Shown piece by piece: positions 14,435 through 25,499 of a DNA stretch of 64,000 bases. The stretch lies in the NCBI RefSeq assembly GCF_018139145.2, contig NC_059481.1:10032368-10096367 (forward strand), given 5' to 3'. A model generated the notes under the pieces. That model saw nothing but the letters and a program-made list of their open reading frames with translations. It searched no databases and had not been told where the DNA came from. Numbering within the stretch: position 1 is the stretch's first letter; every line of letters starts with the position of its first letter. The translations under genes were made by a program, and so were the position numbers. The stretch is from Gymnogyps californianus. Its lineage: Eukaryota; Chordata; Aves; Accipitriformes; Cathartidae.

Positions 14435-14930
14435 TTAAAGTTTGTTGCCCCATCCTTTAAGAAGGATGTGAAGGTCCTTGAATGCATCCAGAGGCAGGCA
14501 ACAAAGCTGGTGAAAGGGCTGGAAGGAATATCTTCTGAGGAGTGGCTTCAGGCTTGTCTTGTTTGGAGAAAAGGAGGCTGAGGGGTGACCTTATTGCTCC
14601 TACAGCTTCCTGAGGAGGGAAAGTGGAGAGGGAGGTGCTGATCTCTTCTCCCTGGTATCCAGTGATAGGATGCATGGGAATGGTTCAAAGCTGTGTTAGG
14701 GGAGGTTTAGACTGGACATTAGGAAGCATTTCTTTACCGAGAGGGTGGTCAAACTCTGGAACAGGCTTCCTAGAGAGGTGGTTGATGCCCCAAGCCTGTC
14801 AGTGTTTGAGGCATTTGGACAATGTCCTTAACAATGTGCTTTAACTTTTGGTCAGCCCTGAACTGGTCAGGCAGGCGGACTAGATGATTGTTGTAGGTCC
14901 CTTCCAACTGAAATAGTCTATTCTATTCTA
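14435..14930 (+). mobile_element. CR1 LINE, 5'-truncated, 3' end intact
   Basis: This is the 3' part of a chicken-repeat-1 non-LTR retrotransposon, inserted in the same orientation as WDR72. Diagnostic segments appear in order: a 'vehicle' segment around 14461-14600 with the GGAGAAAAGGAGGCTGAGGGG-type core, a GGGGAGGTTTAGACTGGACAT-type block near 14700-14720, and a 'GAACAGGCTTCC..AGAGAGGTGG' block near 14760-14780. The end reads GTAGGTCCCTTCCAACTGAA. It finishes with tandem TCTAT/ATTCT units at about 14917-14930, the typical CR1 terminal repeat, which replaces a poly-A tail. No intact reverse-transcriptase frame remains, and open frames in it are fragmentary. The 5' limit is approximate because CR1 copies are truncated and leave no clear target duplication. 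This element is the main evidence for a bird (or other sauropsid) source. Confidence 0.92.
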
Positions 14931-17900
14931 CCTCTTGTCTTGTCCTGGCTCAAACATCGTCAGTGGCAAACTAGGGAGCTGTTACAGAGGTAATAGTTGT
15001 CATGTGTGGAATATAGTTTGCCATTTCAAATCCTGCCTGAATCCTGCTCTTTCCTGGATGTAGAAAGCTTGTTCTGCTGTGGGTCAGTCAGAGATAATGC
15101 ACAAGAGGTTCATGAGTCTCAGGATATAATTTTGGTCTGTAGCCAGACTTCTTGCTTCTTTAAAGCTTACAGGTGAAGGCCTCATAGGGAGCCTTATCAA
15201 GCAATGCAGATCTCTCCAAGCAGTAAAAATGTTCCAAGTTCCAGTTGTTAAGAAGGAATGTTATCAGCACAGAAATGGCTTTATTTTGAACAAAGGAGGC
15301 CTAGCCTCATTACTAAAGTATTCTACTTCAAACAGTGATTTGTTAATTCTAAAAAAAAGAAATTTTAAAAAAGTAGGTTATTTTAGTTTGAGATTTGGAG
15401 ATGTTTAAATTAAGATCTGATAGTTAATTATAGAAGCTTCATGAGATATTTATTCATCAGTTTTTGTTAGGAACTAGCCAATATTTTAACTGAAATGGCT
15501 GATAGTGCTATTAGATTAATTTTGAGATAATGCATGCCTGTACAAAATAAAATAAAAAAGTGCTTCCTACTTCTCACTTTCCAACAAAAATAAGTGGTAA
15601 GCTGTATCATGACAATAAATACCTGGTTTTAGCCCTGAGCATGACAATTTTTACACTTCCTGAAAAGATGACTTTTCTTATTACAAAATTTTCTTTCTTG
15701 ACTAACGTATACCTCCTTTGGAGTAACTCCTTTTTAGACTTACTGCTAGTGATGCACAAAAAAGAGGTAGCACATTCTGCTGATTTTCAGAACTGAACTA
15801 CAGCAGGGGACCTTAACATTTATAGTTATTTTAGATTCATACACTTGGACGACGACAACAACAACAGAGAGGACAAAGATCAGCTTTCAAAATCTGGATA
15901 AAATTACTGAAGCTGTGAAAAGTGATACAGTTTGCCCTCTCTGTAATAGCTTCCAGAAGATTTTTAAAATAAATAATTAAAAAAAATCTTCCCAATTTTT
16001 CAGCTAAATAATAAAAGTAGATGGAACATCGGTGGTCAGGGGAGACCTGTAAATAGGGAATCAGAAAGTTGGCCATGTCAAAAATGAAATTTAAAACTAG
16101 CAATGGTAAACTAGAAAAGATACCTCTACTGTCTTTCAAAATGATGATTATCAAAATCTGTAGGTTGTGTTCAGTACACTATAGTGTGGTGGTCATTTAA
16201 CTTGCAGAATTGAAGGAAGCCTCTGTATTACTAAATTAATTCTTTTTTTGACAGGATCATTTGAAATTCACTGGGAGAATAGTAAGGCTTGAATGGATTG
16301 ATATTTGGATATATCTGCTTAAGCACTTTGGGTTTGAAAGACAATCCCATGATAACTGAGTCTGAGTTGAGCAAAAATTGTCAGAAAAGAAGGAAAAAGA
16401 GATCTTTTCATTATTGAAGCCTGTGTTGGCAACAGGGAGGCCTCAAAGTTGGACTGTGTGGTTCAGAGACAAGTCATGCTTTGTTATTGCTATTGGCCTA
16501 TTTTTTGACACTGAGTACTAAACTCTTAATGTGTACATTTGAAAAAAATTAAAGATAATGGTAATATTTGTCTGAATGTAGTAGGATTTATTTTTGTAAA
16601 GTACTTCCGGAACTTCAGGAAAGGCACAGTACAGAATGTAAATATCTGTTAATTTGCTTTTCAATATCCATCATCAAATGCTATTCCCAGCTCTCTAGTT
16701 CATAGTTAGTTTTATGGGTTTCCTTCCATTTTCTGTCATCTTCTCTTACAGAGAATAGCTTGTCCATATTTCCTAAATGGTGTTTTATGTCTAAAGCTTT
16801 AGATGTCCACCTTCTTTCATTGGAATGAAATGCCTATGGCAGAGAGCTAAGATAACTTGGTGGGTGCTTTTGGGATCAATATCAATAAGCTTTCATATTG
16901 CCAATAAACATTTATTGTGACTTCACACACAGTAGCATCACCAGATGCCTCAACAGATTGACATTGTCACAGTATTTTCCTTTGTTTGGGTAGTGATTTT
17001 CCTAAAGGTTTCTAAATGTTAATCAACCAAATATAAATGTATAGAACAGAGAAAATGAAAATGATAGGCCAAGTAATAGCTTCTATTAATGTCAAAGCTA
17101 GCTTGTGAATTCCAGTGTTTGCATTCCATGGGGTTCTCCTTATGTATTAGGAAACAGCATAATTAAAGATTAAAATAATTCTAGTGCTTAACTACAATGT
17201 ATTATTTTTAAAAAAGGAAAAAGGAAAGGGATAAAAAGAAAACCTGAACAAGCAGTTATGATCTCTTATGACTCCCTATGGAGATCTTGAAATAAGATTA
17301 TGTATTTAGAGTGCATTCTCATCTGGTGGGAGCATCATTCTCTAAATTACAGAAAGCTAGATTATATTATTACCCAAAACGAAATAGTTAAATAACTTAT
17401 AGGTTATAGAGAGTCAATTTTTTTCCTTGTTATTCGTAACTATGATATTAACAGTTTTAAAATAGCTAATCCTAGAAAATCATAGTTTGTAATGTAAAAG
17501 GAGTTAGGTAAGGAGTGGTCTTGAGAAAGATGAGTTAACATTGCATTTAAGTTAAAGCCAGCTGGTGCCCTATTTACTAACACTTGATGGTTCCTTTTAA
17601 GATTCAGCTATTTTCAACAGAAACAGTTCTTTGCATTAGTGGAATATTTCTAATTATCACAAGAAAGTTAAAACTAATACAGTGATCTAGAAAAGTCTGT
17701 GTCACTTGTGATATGGAAGCTGGCATGATTGTTTGCAAAAGTATTACTGGGCTGAAAAGTTGCTTCTTGATGCTATCTTTCTGCTCATACATGCTTGCTT
17801 GCACAGGTGAAATAGCTAGACTGAACACAGTGCTGAGAGCATAGGTTTGTGCAGGACAATAAAAACATTTAAGTCATAAGCGCTTAAATAAAAGGCCAAA

Positions 17901-18369
17901 AGCATCAATGAGGAATTTATACTCTCTCATGTCTGCTGTTGCCCTGAAGGTAAAAGATACCTCTTTAATAGATACAGCACGATTCTGATATAAGATGTCA
18001 TGTCACAATCTCATAACTTAACTTTACCATTGGGTGATCCTCCCAGTACCTTCATGGAATGCCACTTGGTAGTGCAGCATGATGATTCCTGTGAAAGAAA
18101 GTAGTTGCTCTTCTACAAACTCATCTGGAGTCTCTCTCTCAGACAAAAATTTAGAGTTTTGTCTTTATAATGGAAATTTATTGGAGTATTCTTCAAGATT
18201 CAACTCTGTCATTTAGTTCAGTTTCTGGTATGTTTTTTAGTTGCATGCAGAAGTAATAGGATTTTTGTTCCAAATTACAATTGGATATTTGTCATGGTTT
18301 TTTTCCTTAGAAAATTATTTCTGAAATACCTGCAGTTTCATAAAAATATCAGTGATGTGAAAGTCTGTA

Positions 18370-18440
18370 GAGCAGGAAGTTTGATGAGATGATCTACAGA
18401 CATTCCTTCCAGTAAACATTTCTGTGATTTCTATGATTCT
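18370..18440 (+). mobile_element. Old CR1 3' fragment
   Basis: The sequence 'TGATGAGATGATCTACAGAC' is followed by 'ATTCCTTCCAG' and then by 'TCTGTGATTTCTATGATTCTATG'-like terminal repeats. This matches the order of a CR1 3' end (GATGATCT, then CCCTTCCAAC, then tandem ATTCTATG). It is much more diverged than the copy at 14435. The 5' limit is uncertain and could reach about 18330. Confidence 0.65.
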
Positions 18441-18906
18441 ATGTAATGTTGCATTTCCTATGGAAAAAAAATCTTTTGAAAAATTCATAATGCTCAGAGT
18501 CAATATTTACAAAATATTTCATTATTTTGCTTAAAAGGAATTATTGTTTCAGACTTGACTTGATTTTATGTTTTAAAATGCAGCTAAAAACTAAAATTGA
18601 GGAGGAAAATAGTTTTTATTGAAACATTAAGATCATCCTTTTAAAATTTGAATTTGTCATTAACTGTCACTGGTAGCATTATTATTGCAGAGTCTTCACT
18701 GGGTGGTACATAGGTTCAGTCCTTTATAATAAAAAAAGGAGTAAGGAAGCAGCAAGAGAGGCTGATATTCTACTGTGCCCCCAGTAGTAATTTTTTTCTG
18801 CTATCTGAAGCCTGCAGAAGCTCTGTCAAAAATTCTGTCATGATGGGAATACACAGGCACAGAAAGGGCAGCAGGAATGTGAAATGTTTTTCTTTTGAAT
18901 TTGCAG

Positions 18907-18966
18907 ATGCGTAAGGCAGGAAATCCACTCTTGGAAGTGGATCTTGATTGGAATATGGGATCTGAG
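18907..18966 (+). CDS. Candidate 60-nt optional WDR72 exon
   Basis: This is a possible cassette exon. A pyrimidine-rich stretch and TTTGCAG acceptor precede 60 bases that are open in phase 0 (20 codons, beginning MRKAGNPLLEVDLDW). They are followed by the donor GAG|gtaact. The exons before and after (415-620 and 20656-21479) also meet in phase 0, so inclusion would add exactly 20 residues and keep the frame. I do not recall a matching segment in human WDR72, where the neighbouring exons appear to join directly. It may therefore be bird-specific, alternatively spliced, or a chance arrangement in a 20-kb intron. Confidence 0.25.
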
Positions 18967-20655
18967 GTAACTTGCTGTGTTTCCTCTCCTTAAAGACTCT
19001 CAGAAGTTAGCTGATGCAGAAGGCCAAGACAGAGCATCTCTCCTGAAGTATTCATGGGAAACTGGGAGTGGGGGAAAAGCAAGTATGGAGTGGTTTCCAT
19101 ATATAGAAATATCCCAAGGGCTACAGGACAGATTTTGGAATTTCCTACTTTTGACTTGTTCATCCTTAGGATCTTATTCCTGCCTGCAGGTATCCTTCAT
19201 TCACATGGCTTTATATGAATATTTTTCTTCATTCTTGTGTTTATTCTTGCTCTTTCCTCCTTTCCACAGGTTCTACTTAGAGAGTATCTACTCTATAGAG
19301 TTTATGTCCTAATAGAGAAGACTTATCTTAGTTTTTCTTCTCAAATATTGTATACTTTCTGTATGCTTAGACTACTTTCTGTCTAAGATTCTAATGTCCA
19401 GGACAGGTTGTCTTTGATGGGCATTTGTGTGGGCAAGTTCTTCTGTGATATCTGTATAAGGAGCTGATTTTTAATGTGTCCAAAGACATCTCCTCCTCAG
19501 GAGTTTGTCACAGCATAGTATCTACCCTATGCCAAGGACACTGGCAAAATAAAAATTAATTCCAATTCTAAAAGATGTAAACTTTTGTTCTTAATGTTGA
19601 TTTATCATTTAAGTAATGAAACTACAAGAATAAAACTGAGTTTAAAAAAATTTTTAAGATGATTTTGAACATTTCCTCATGTTGTTCAGCTGACACTATA
19701 CAGTTCATCATCATTAGGTTACTGTTATAGTTTAATATGTCAATCGAAAGTTGTGAGTAACTGTACCTGTTCTCAAATCTTTATTTCTGCCAGATTTTAG
19801 GAGGATTCAAAAACTATTCCCTTTGAGTATTTATTAACAGCAGTAATCAGATGTGTATTTATACCAGCACAATTATCACGTTAGTATGTGGAACTGAAAT
19901 GATGCTCTGCAAATCCGTTACTGTGAATGGCCTTTAAAGTTGGTGAAAAAGTATGGGGGATTTTAGAAAGATCCAGGTTGGAAATAGGGTGGCACAAGGT
20001 GAAGTCAGATGTTCACAAATACTGTAGTAGCTCTGTAGCCTTTGTCTCTCAATTACTTTCATCTAAGGTAATTAATTTTGTAACTGGAGATCTAATTACA
20101 GAAGTTCTTTATTGTTGCTGATAAAGTATGTGTGACAACTCAGAATTAAGTAACTTTAAGATAGTTTTGCATGTTTTGAAATGTCAAAAGGCATAATCTT
20201 TATCTTGGACATATATCAAATTGCTACAAGGCATACAGATTCTCAAGGGTTCCAAGAATTTTGCAACATCGTAGGATTTGTTTCCCTAGCTTTATTTTTG
20301 AAAAAAAGCTGTATTCTTTAAAAATTTCCTAAAAGCCTTTCAGCTTGAAATGAGACCTAGCAGAAGAAATACCAGCCTAGAGTTTTGGTGAAGATGTAGG
20401 CAATCTACAGCATGGCTGTATAATTGAAGATGTTAGGGATCCTGTATTATAGTATTTACATGCATATGTCTCTGTGTATCTTAAGCTATTTAGAAGAAAA
20501 TCCTTTTTCCTTAGTAAGAAGTGAATAAATGTAGTTAAGTTGAACTTAATGGAGTGAATAGATTTGGTCTATTCCATATGCAATTCTATGCTGATATCTT
20601 GAAAATTACAAAATACTATGGATTTGTGTTTGGACACTTAATATTTTTCTTTCAG

Positions 20656-21479
20656 TTAACTGATACCAGCTACATCCAACAGCCCTTTACTATTTTACCA
20701 GTTAAGACAAAATGGAACAATGCAAACTTTCATATTCTCTTATTTGATCTGGAAAAACTTGAGGAACTTCTGCTGTCATCTCAACTCAATGGATTAAAGT
20801 CATCGAATTCATTCCACAACTATGATGCTCTAGACAGAGCCAAAAGTACTACTGAGAAAAGGGCACTGACATTAAAAAGAAATAAAACTGCTGGCTCCGT
20901 ATCTCCAGTGGATAGGCAAGTAGATACTGTTTGTTCAAACCAGGCCTGTAGGGATAATAACGCAGCTAGGCCTTTGGAAGAAAGTGGTGGCATGAAAAGA
21001 CAGAAAAAAATGAAGAGTTCAAGAAAGATTAGAATGCAGCCATCAGGAAACATTGATGTGAATGTCACCACTGATACAGCTAAACTGCTTTTGTCATGTC
21101 TCTTACCATGGGGTGTAGATAAAGAAATAGACAATCTCTGTGTTAGACACTTAGATATCTTGAGGCTTCAGTGTCCTGTTTCTTTTGGACTTGCGTCAAA
21201 TGAAAACCACCTATCACTAATGTTGCCAGGATGGAAATGTACTGATTGTGGTGTGCTAGAAGAACATGCAGTAATCAACTTGTTTTCAAAAAGAGTGCTT
21301 GATTTATCAAACAAGTACCTTGCTGCAACTGAAGGACAAACTGCTGGAAAGAAGGATGGACCCGAGAATAATGTGTATGGAGCAAAGGGATTGGAAACAG
21401 TATTCTTCTTATTTAGCAGAATAGCTTTAATCAACAGGATAATTAACGTACCTTCAGCAGTTACAGGTGAAATCGAAAG
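20656..21479 (+). CDS. WDR72: WDR72 large internal exon (824 nt)
   Basis: This is the large exon encoding the region of WDR72 after the WD40 repeats. It opens after a TTTCAG acceptor in phase 0 and stays open for 274 codons plus two bases, to an AAAG|gtaaga donor; the in-frame stop just past the donor is intronic. Early motifs are QQPFTILPVKTKWNN and HILLFDLEKL, then RAKSTTEKRALTLKRNKTAG. A lysine/arginine-rich stretch at about exon residues 112-127 (KRQKKMKSSRKIR) resembles a nuclear-localisation or membrane-binding patch. The segments AKLLLSCLLPWGVDKEIDNL and LSLMLPGWKC follow, then NLFSKRVLDLSNKY. These fit WDR72 in order and spacing and, more weakly, WDR7 (LMLPG, MDTAKL-type blocks). No frameshift or premature stop is seen. 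The upstream open frame from 20554 is intron read-through and not a start. Confidence 0.95.
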
Positions 21480-24400
21480 GTAAGAACCTTTTCACTATGA
21501 GCCTTTTCTTTCTTTATAGTGGTTAAAAAGTGAGAAATATATGAAACACTCTTCTTAAATATGGAATTTTGCAATAGAGTTTACATTCTTTCTCTAGAGC
21601 TTTTTTATAGGACGTTCTTTGAATAAAAGGAGATCAGGATAAAGTTAAGTATATTTTTCTATTTAGCCAATAAGAACTGATGCAAGAAATTTTTTCAACA
21701 GAACAAGAACTTGAATTATCCAGCTTCACAGCCTGTTTTTCCAGAGATCACTCTTTTCCTCGCAGTTTAAGTAGAATAATGAGGTCTCTTCAGGCACATT
21801 GTGAGAGGTGCATTAAGCATATTTGTGCTGTTTTAACTTCCACTCTCTGTAAGCAATGTAATTCCTTTACCATGAAACCCTTGGCTTCACAGATAAATAA
21901 AACATGAGACAAGAACAGTCTGTCCCAGTTACACTATCTAAAGTACAACGGCCCCAGTAATAATGGCAGCTACTGGGAATGAATGCCTCATCAGCCCTTA
22001 CATTGTGAGAACCATCCCAAATAACATTTATGTTACTCAAAACAAATTTATTGACTAAATGCTTTTTCAGCATTAAAGGAAAAAAGAGCATGCTCGGCAT
22101 TATTTGACCAAGCCAAATAGAGCATACTAATCAGACAATAGATATTGTCCACAGACTCTTGTTGTTCAGCAAACCTAGGTTGGTCTGTATTTAGCATTTT
22201 AGGGACAGTTAACTTCAGTGTTGGTGGTGTTATGGCCCAGAGGCAAGAAGGGGGACAAAAAAATATTGATCCTGATGCTGCAAATACCTGTGCATCTTCC
22301 ACAAAGCTCTAGGCATTCAGCGTATCTCAAGAGACATGCACTGTCCCACAGGACAAATGCACATTTCTCAGTTACTTTTACTGTTAATCACATTGCCTAC
22401 TAGTCCATATTCAACACGAGCTCTTATATGAAAGGTTGTTTCCAGGATTCCAGCTTGAACATGAATTCCTTTCCATGCAAGAAAGGACTTTATGCTTGCA
22501 TTGTCGTACAGTACTATGTTGGAAAGACATTGTGTAATTAAAGTTAGTCATCATACCGGAATCAAACATTTTTCCCAGACAGGCACATCCTGGTTTTGGA
22601 ACATATCTCCCATAAAATTATAGTTGTTGCAAGCAAAAATGCACAACTGCAAGTGCTATGGGGCTGTACAGAGACAACACACAATTCTTTTTCCTGGCTG
22701 TACTTGCACACTCTTGCCTACTTCTGAGGCTGTACCTTCTTTATTCTTCATCTCTTACACATTCAGAAAATAAACAGACAAGAAGCCACATTTTTTCTGT
22801 GTTTGTTGAAGGATAAAGTGCTCTTTCTCAGGGAACCTGATCAGAACTAGACTGTATTTGGTGCATTTTTATCGACACAGACCTCGGAAGTTGCCTTTCC
22901 CTCTTCCCTCCTCTCCCCGCGCTGGTAATAAGCATAGCACGAATAGGACTTGGCTTATTTGCCGTGACCTTAGGATTCAGCCTTCATTTTACCTCTTCCT
23001 CTTGCAAATAATTGGGGTCTGAATGAACTATCGTAATCTGTGTTCATTCATTAAATCTTTTTATGATTTATCCTTATTCATCACTTACTCTGTATTCAGG
23101 GTTGGAATGAATTTTCTTTGTTATGATGAGCTGTTAATGTACTTTTTGCCTAATTAAAAGTTTGAAAGAAACTAAGCAAATGCTATTTTGTCCAGTTTGC
23201 CTTCTAAAAGTACACTATGTAGCCAAACCTCTTTGGGCAGTTGGTTTAGCTAAAACTACAGCATGCTCAAGGGAAAAAACTACATATTGAATTCTAATTC
23301 GCCACAGCATTTGCAGAAGGAGTTAGTAGGACAGCTTTCACAGCTTGTAAGGGTCCTGATCTACTAAGTATTACTGCAGTACAAACAACTCTTACTAATT
23401 CAGTTACTAATATGAGAGGGAAAATGCATTCTGATCTCCTTTCAGTAGTTTATCTGTCAGCAGAGCCATGATTGTTTCTCCATCCTGTGAAAGTTTACTT
23501 TTCTATTAGCACACTGGTACAAACTCCAAAGCTTTTAAACTTTTAATTTAAAAAACAGGAGAAAGAATATCTGAACAGATTGTCCAGTAACTAGGACACT
23601 TGCTTAATGTGTGTTCAGCTGATATTCATAGTTCTGCCGACTTTGATGCCGGAGAATGGACTTGTATGTTTATTCCTTGCAATGCAGCAAAGTGTCTAAC
23701 TACTGGTTTAGTAATAAGTTTGGGATTCCAGCTTTCTTCTGTTAATGCTGGCCCACTTTGCATATAGCAATGAAATATTTGTTGGGCTGTAAGAAGAATT
23801 ATTTTAGTGTCAGTCAACTATGGCCTTGAACTGGGGAAAGCGATAATAAAGTTTAAATCTCTGTTCTTTGGCATATCCGATGATTTTGCTGTTACGGGAG
23901 AGTGAAAGGAATTCCTTTTTTGTTAAATAAAATACACACATGTATACGTACTTTTAATCTGGAGAGTCAGAACTGGAAAAATGCATTTGCCCAATTCATA
24001 GACTATTGGGTATTCTTGGATGAGTCTGGCATTCTCATTTTGAGCAGAAATTCTGTCTTTGTCAGCATCTATATATGTGTTTCTGCTTAAACCATGGGTT
24101 TGACAGATCATCATTCCCCAATGAAAAACATTTGGTTGAAAAACTCTTGACTAGTTGCTATCATAAGTTTTCAGCTCATGTTTTGGATCAGCAAGTTTCA
24201 GCTTATAGTATTTCTGTGAACTATTAGCTATTTGATTGGATAAACAAAACTTGTGGAATGTGAAAATAGTGGACAGTGAATGACATGCTTTAAGCACATG
24301 TTATCAGACCAGTACTAATCTGTTTTTTAAAAAAAAAAAATCAGTATTTTTTAGCATAATTTGAACATTTCACAAAAAAAATATTCATAACCCAAAAAAG

Positions 24401-25407
24401 AATAAAGTATGAAAAACATGGCTTTGGAAGAACTTAGACCTGAGTCTATAAGCTGTTGTTCATAAATGTGTTTGTATATCTGTTGGTTTTTTGCAACTTA
24501 ACCCAGCCTGTGAAAATAAAGGAACCTGCAGTAAAATGTGTTGGATTATAAAACTGGGACAGAAACAGGAAGAAGCTAGGAAGAAAAGATCTTTAAAGAA
24601 TTTTTCTCCTGCCTTTTGAGATGTGTATCTGTAACTTAAAGCTCTCAAGCTGAAAGCTTTCAGAGTTGTTTAGTATTGCAAGGCTTTTGAAATATTATGA
24701 CTTCATGTTGGTTGTAGTGAATTTGAAAGGTGAAATATATTATTTTTAAATTACATGTAAATATAGTTTGTGCAGGGCCACTATAGCAATGTATTTAAAA
24801 GAAATAATTCAAAATAGTGCAAGGGTTTGGAGAAGTTTTTCACTTCCTGTCCCCTCCATCCATATCCTTTTGTCTTCAAGGGTTAGGTTGCTGTGTTAGT
24901 CAGTGACAAAGTACTAAAAAGCAGCAGATATACACACTAATCTCCTAAATTGTAGCCGTCTACTGAAATCCCAAGTATTGCAATAATATTCTAAATTATT
25001 TAACACTGTGAAAAAATGGGAACCTATAAAATAAAGCTGTTAGTTTCCCTTGAACTTTTTTCCTATGTAATAGAAAAAACAACACAGGTCCTTTGTGAAA
25101 ATGATGTTTTGATTCAATTCTTCACATATGACACTTTCTTTAATACAACATAAAAGTTAACTGTAATAAGTTTTGAGCTAGATGTAAAGTTCATGCATGT
25201 GGATGGTACTTTTCAGTACTTCTGTACATGTGAATGTTTCACTACCAAGTTGTGGGCAAAAAAATGCATGTGACTTTTGAGGAGAAACTAAATTGTGGTT
25301 GATAGTAATTGATAGCAGAGTACCTACCTTAAAAAAACCCCTACCTTAAGATATAAGATTTTTGTAAGTGTGTTCAGGTTTTGTTTAATAGTTTCATGTT
25401 CTTTTAG
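21480..25407 (+). other. WDR72: WDR72 intron (~3.9 kb), phase 2
   Basis: This is intronic sequence between GT at 21480 and TTTTAG at 25407. No transposon is recognisable. Two stretches, about 21930-22200 and 22870-23170, are less repetitive and locally richer in CpG than their surroundings, and read like conserved non-coding DNA. Short open frames are chance. Confidence 0.75.
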
Positions 25408-25499
25408 TCCACAGAAATCAGAATCTGTACATGACAAATGGCAAAATGTAGAAGCAGTAACACCTTCATTTGCCAGTTTTTATGGAGGGTTACCAAGCA
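25408..25499 (+). CDS. WDR72: WDR72 internal exon (92 nt)
   Basis: This is a small coding exon joined in phase to the large exon: AG from 21478-21479 plus T gives serine. The peptide then runs PQKSESVHDKWQNVEAVTPS and on to FASFYGGLPS. The acceptor is ttcttttag and the donor is AGCA|gtaagt. A second AG at 25413-25414 (CCACAG) would shift the start by 7 bases and break the frame, so 25408 is preferred. The region is weakly conserved in the family, but the FYxxL segment and the junction order agree with WDR72. Confidence 0.87.

Larger units (their letters stand above)
621..20655 (+). other. WDR72: WDR72 intron (~20 kb), phase 0
   Basis: This is a long AT-rich intron between two phase-0 exons. 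It contains a 5'-truncated CR1 at 14435-14930 in the gene's orientation, an older CR1 3' scrap near 18370-18440, and A/C-rich tracts at 9425-9470, 10601-10628 and 12237-12280. It also has a short TA repeat at 14027-14042 and a C-run at 13293-13302. A possible 60-nt in-phase exon lies at 18907-18966. Open frames of 60-110 codons occur on both strands, but they match nothing I know and look like chance. No CpG island was seen. Confidence 0.75.

Noticed and set aside
14145..14844. Several open frames on both strands
   Set aside because: They lie within or beside the CR1 remnant and are not intact parts of its reverse transcriptase.
18977..19312. 111-codon open frame just after the candidate 60-nt exon
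   Set aside because: No recognisable motif. Its start lies in intron sequence after the donor, and hydrophobic T-rich translation is expected from pyrimidine-rich DNA.
20554..20655. ATG at 20554 as the start of a separate 309-codon gene
   Set aside because: The first 34 codons lie upstream of a good TTTCAG acceptor and read as intron; the conserved protein starts at 20656 as an internal exon.
20820..21134. 104-codon open frame on the minus strand
   Set aside because: It is the antisense shadow of the large WDR72 exon.
21168..21434. 88-codon open frame on the minus strand
   Set aside because: It is also antisense to the large WDR72 exon, with no recognisable domain.
25415..25499. Alternative acceptor 7 bases downstream for the 92-nt exon
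   Set aside because: It would put the exon out of frame with both neighbours.
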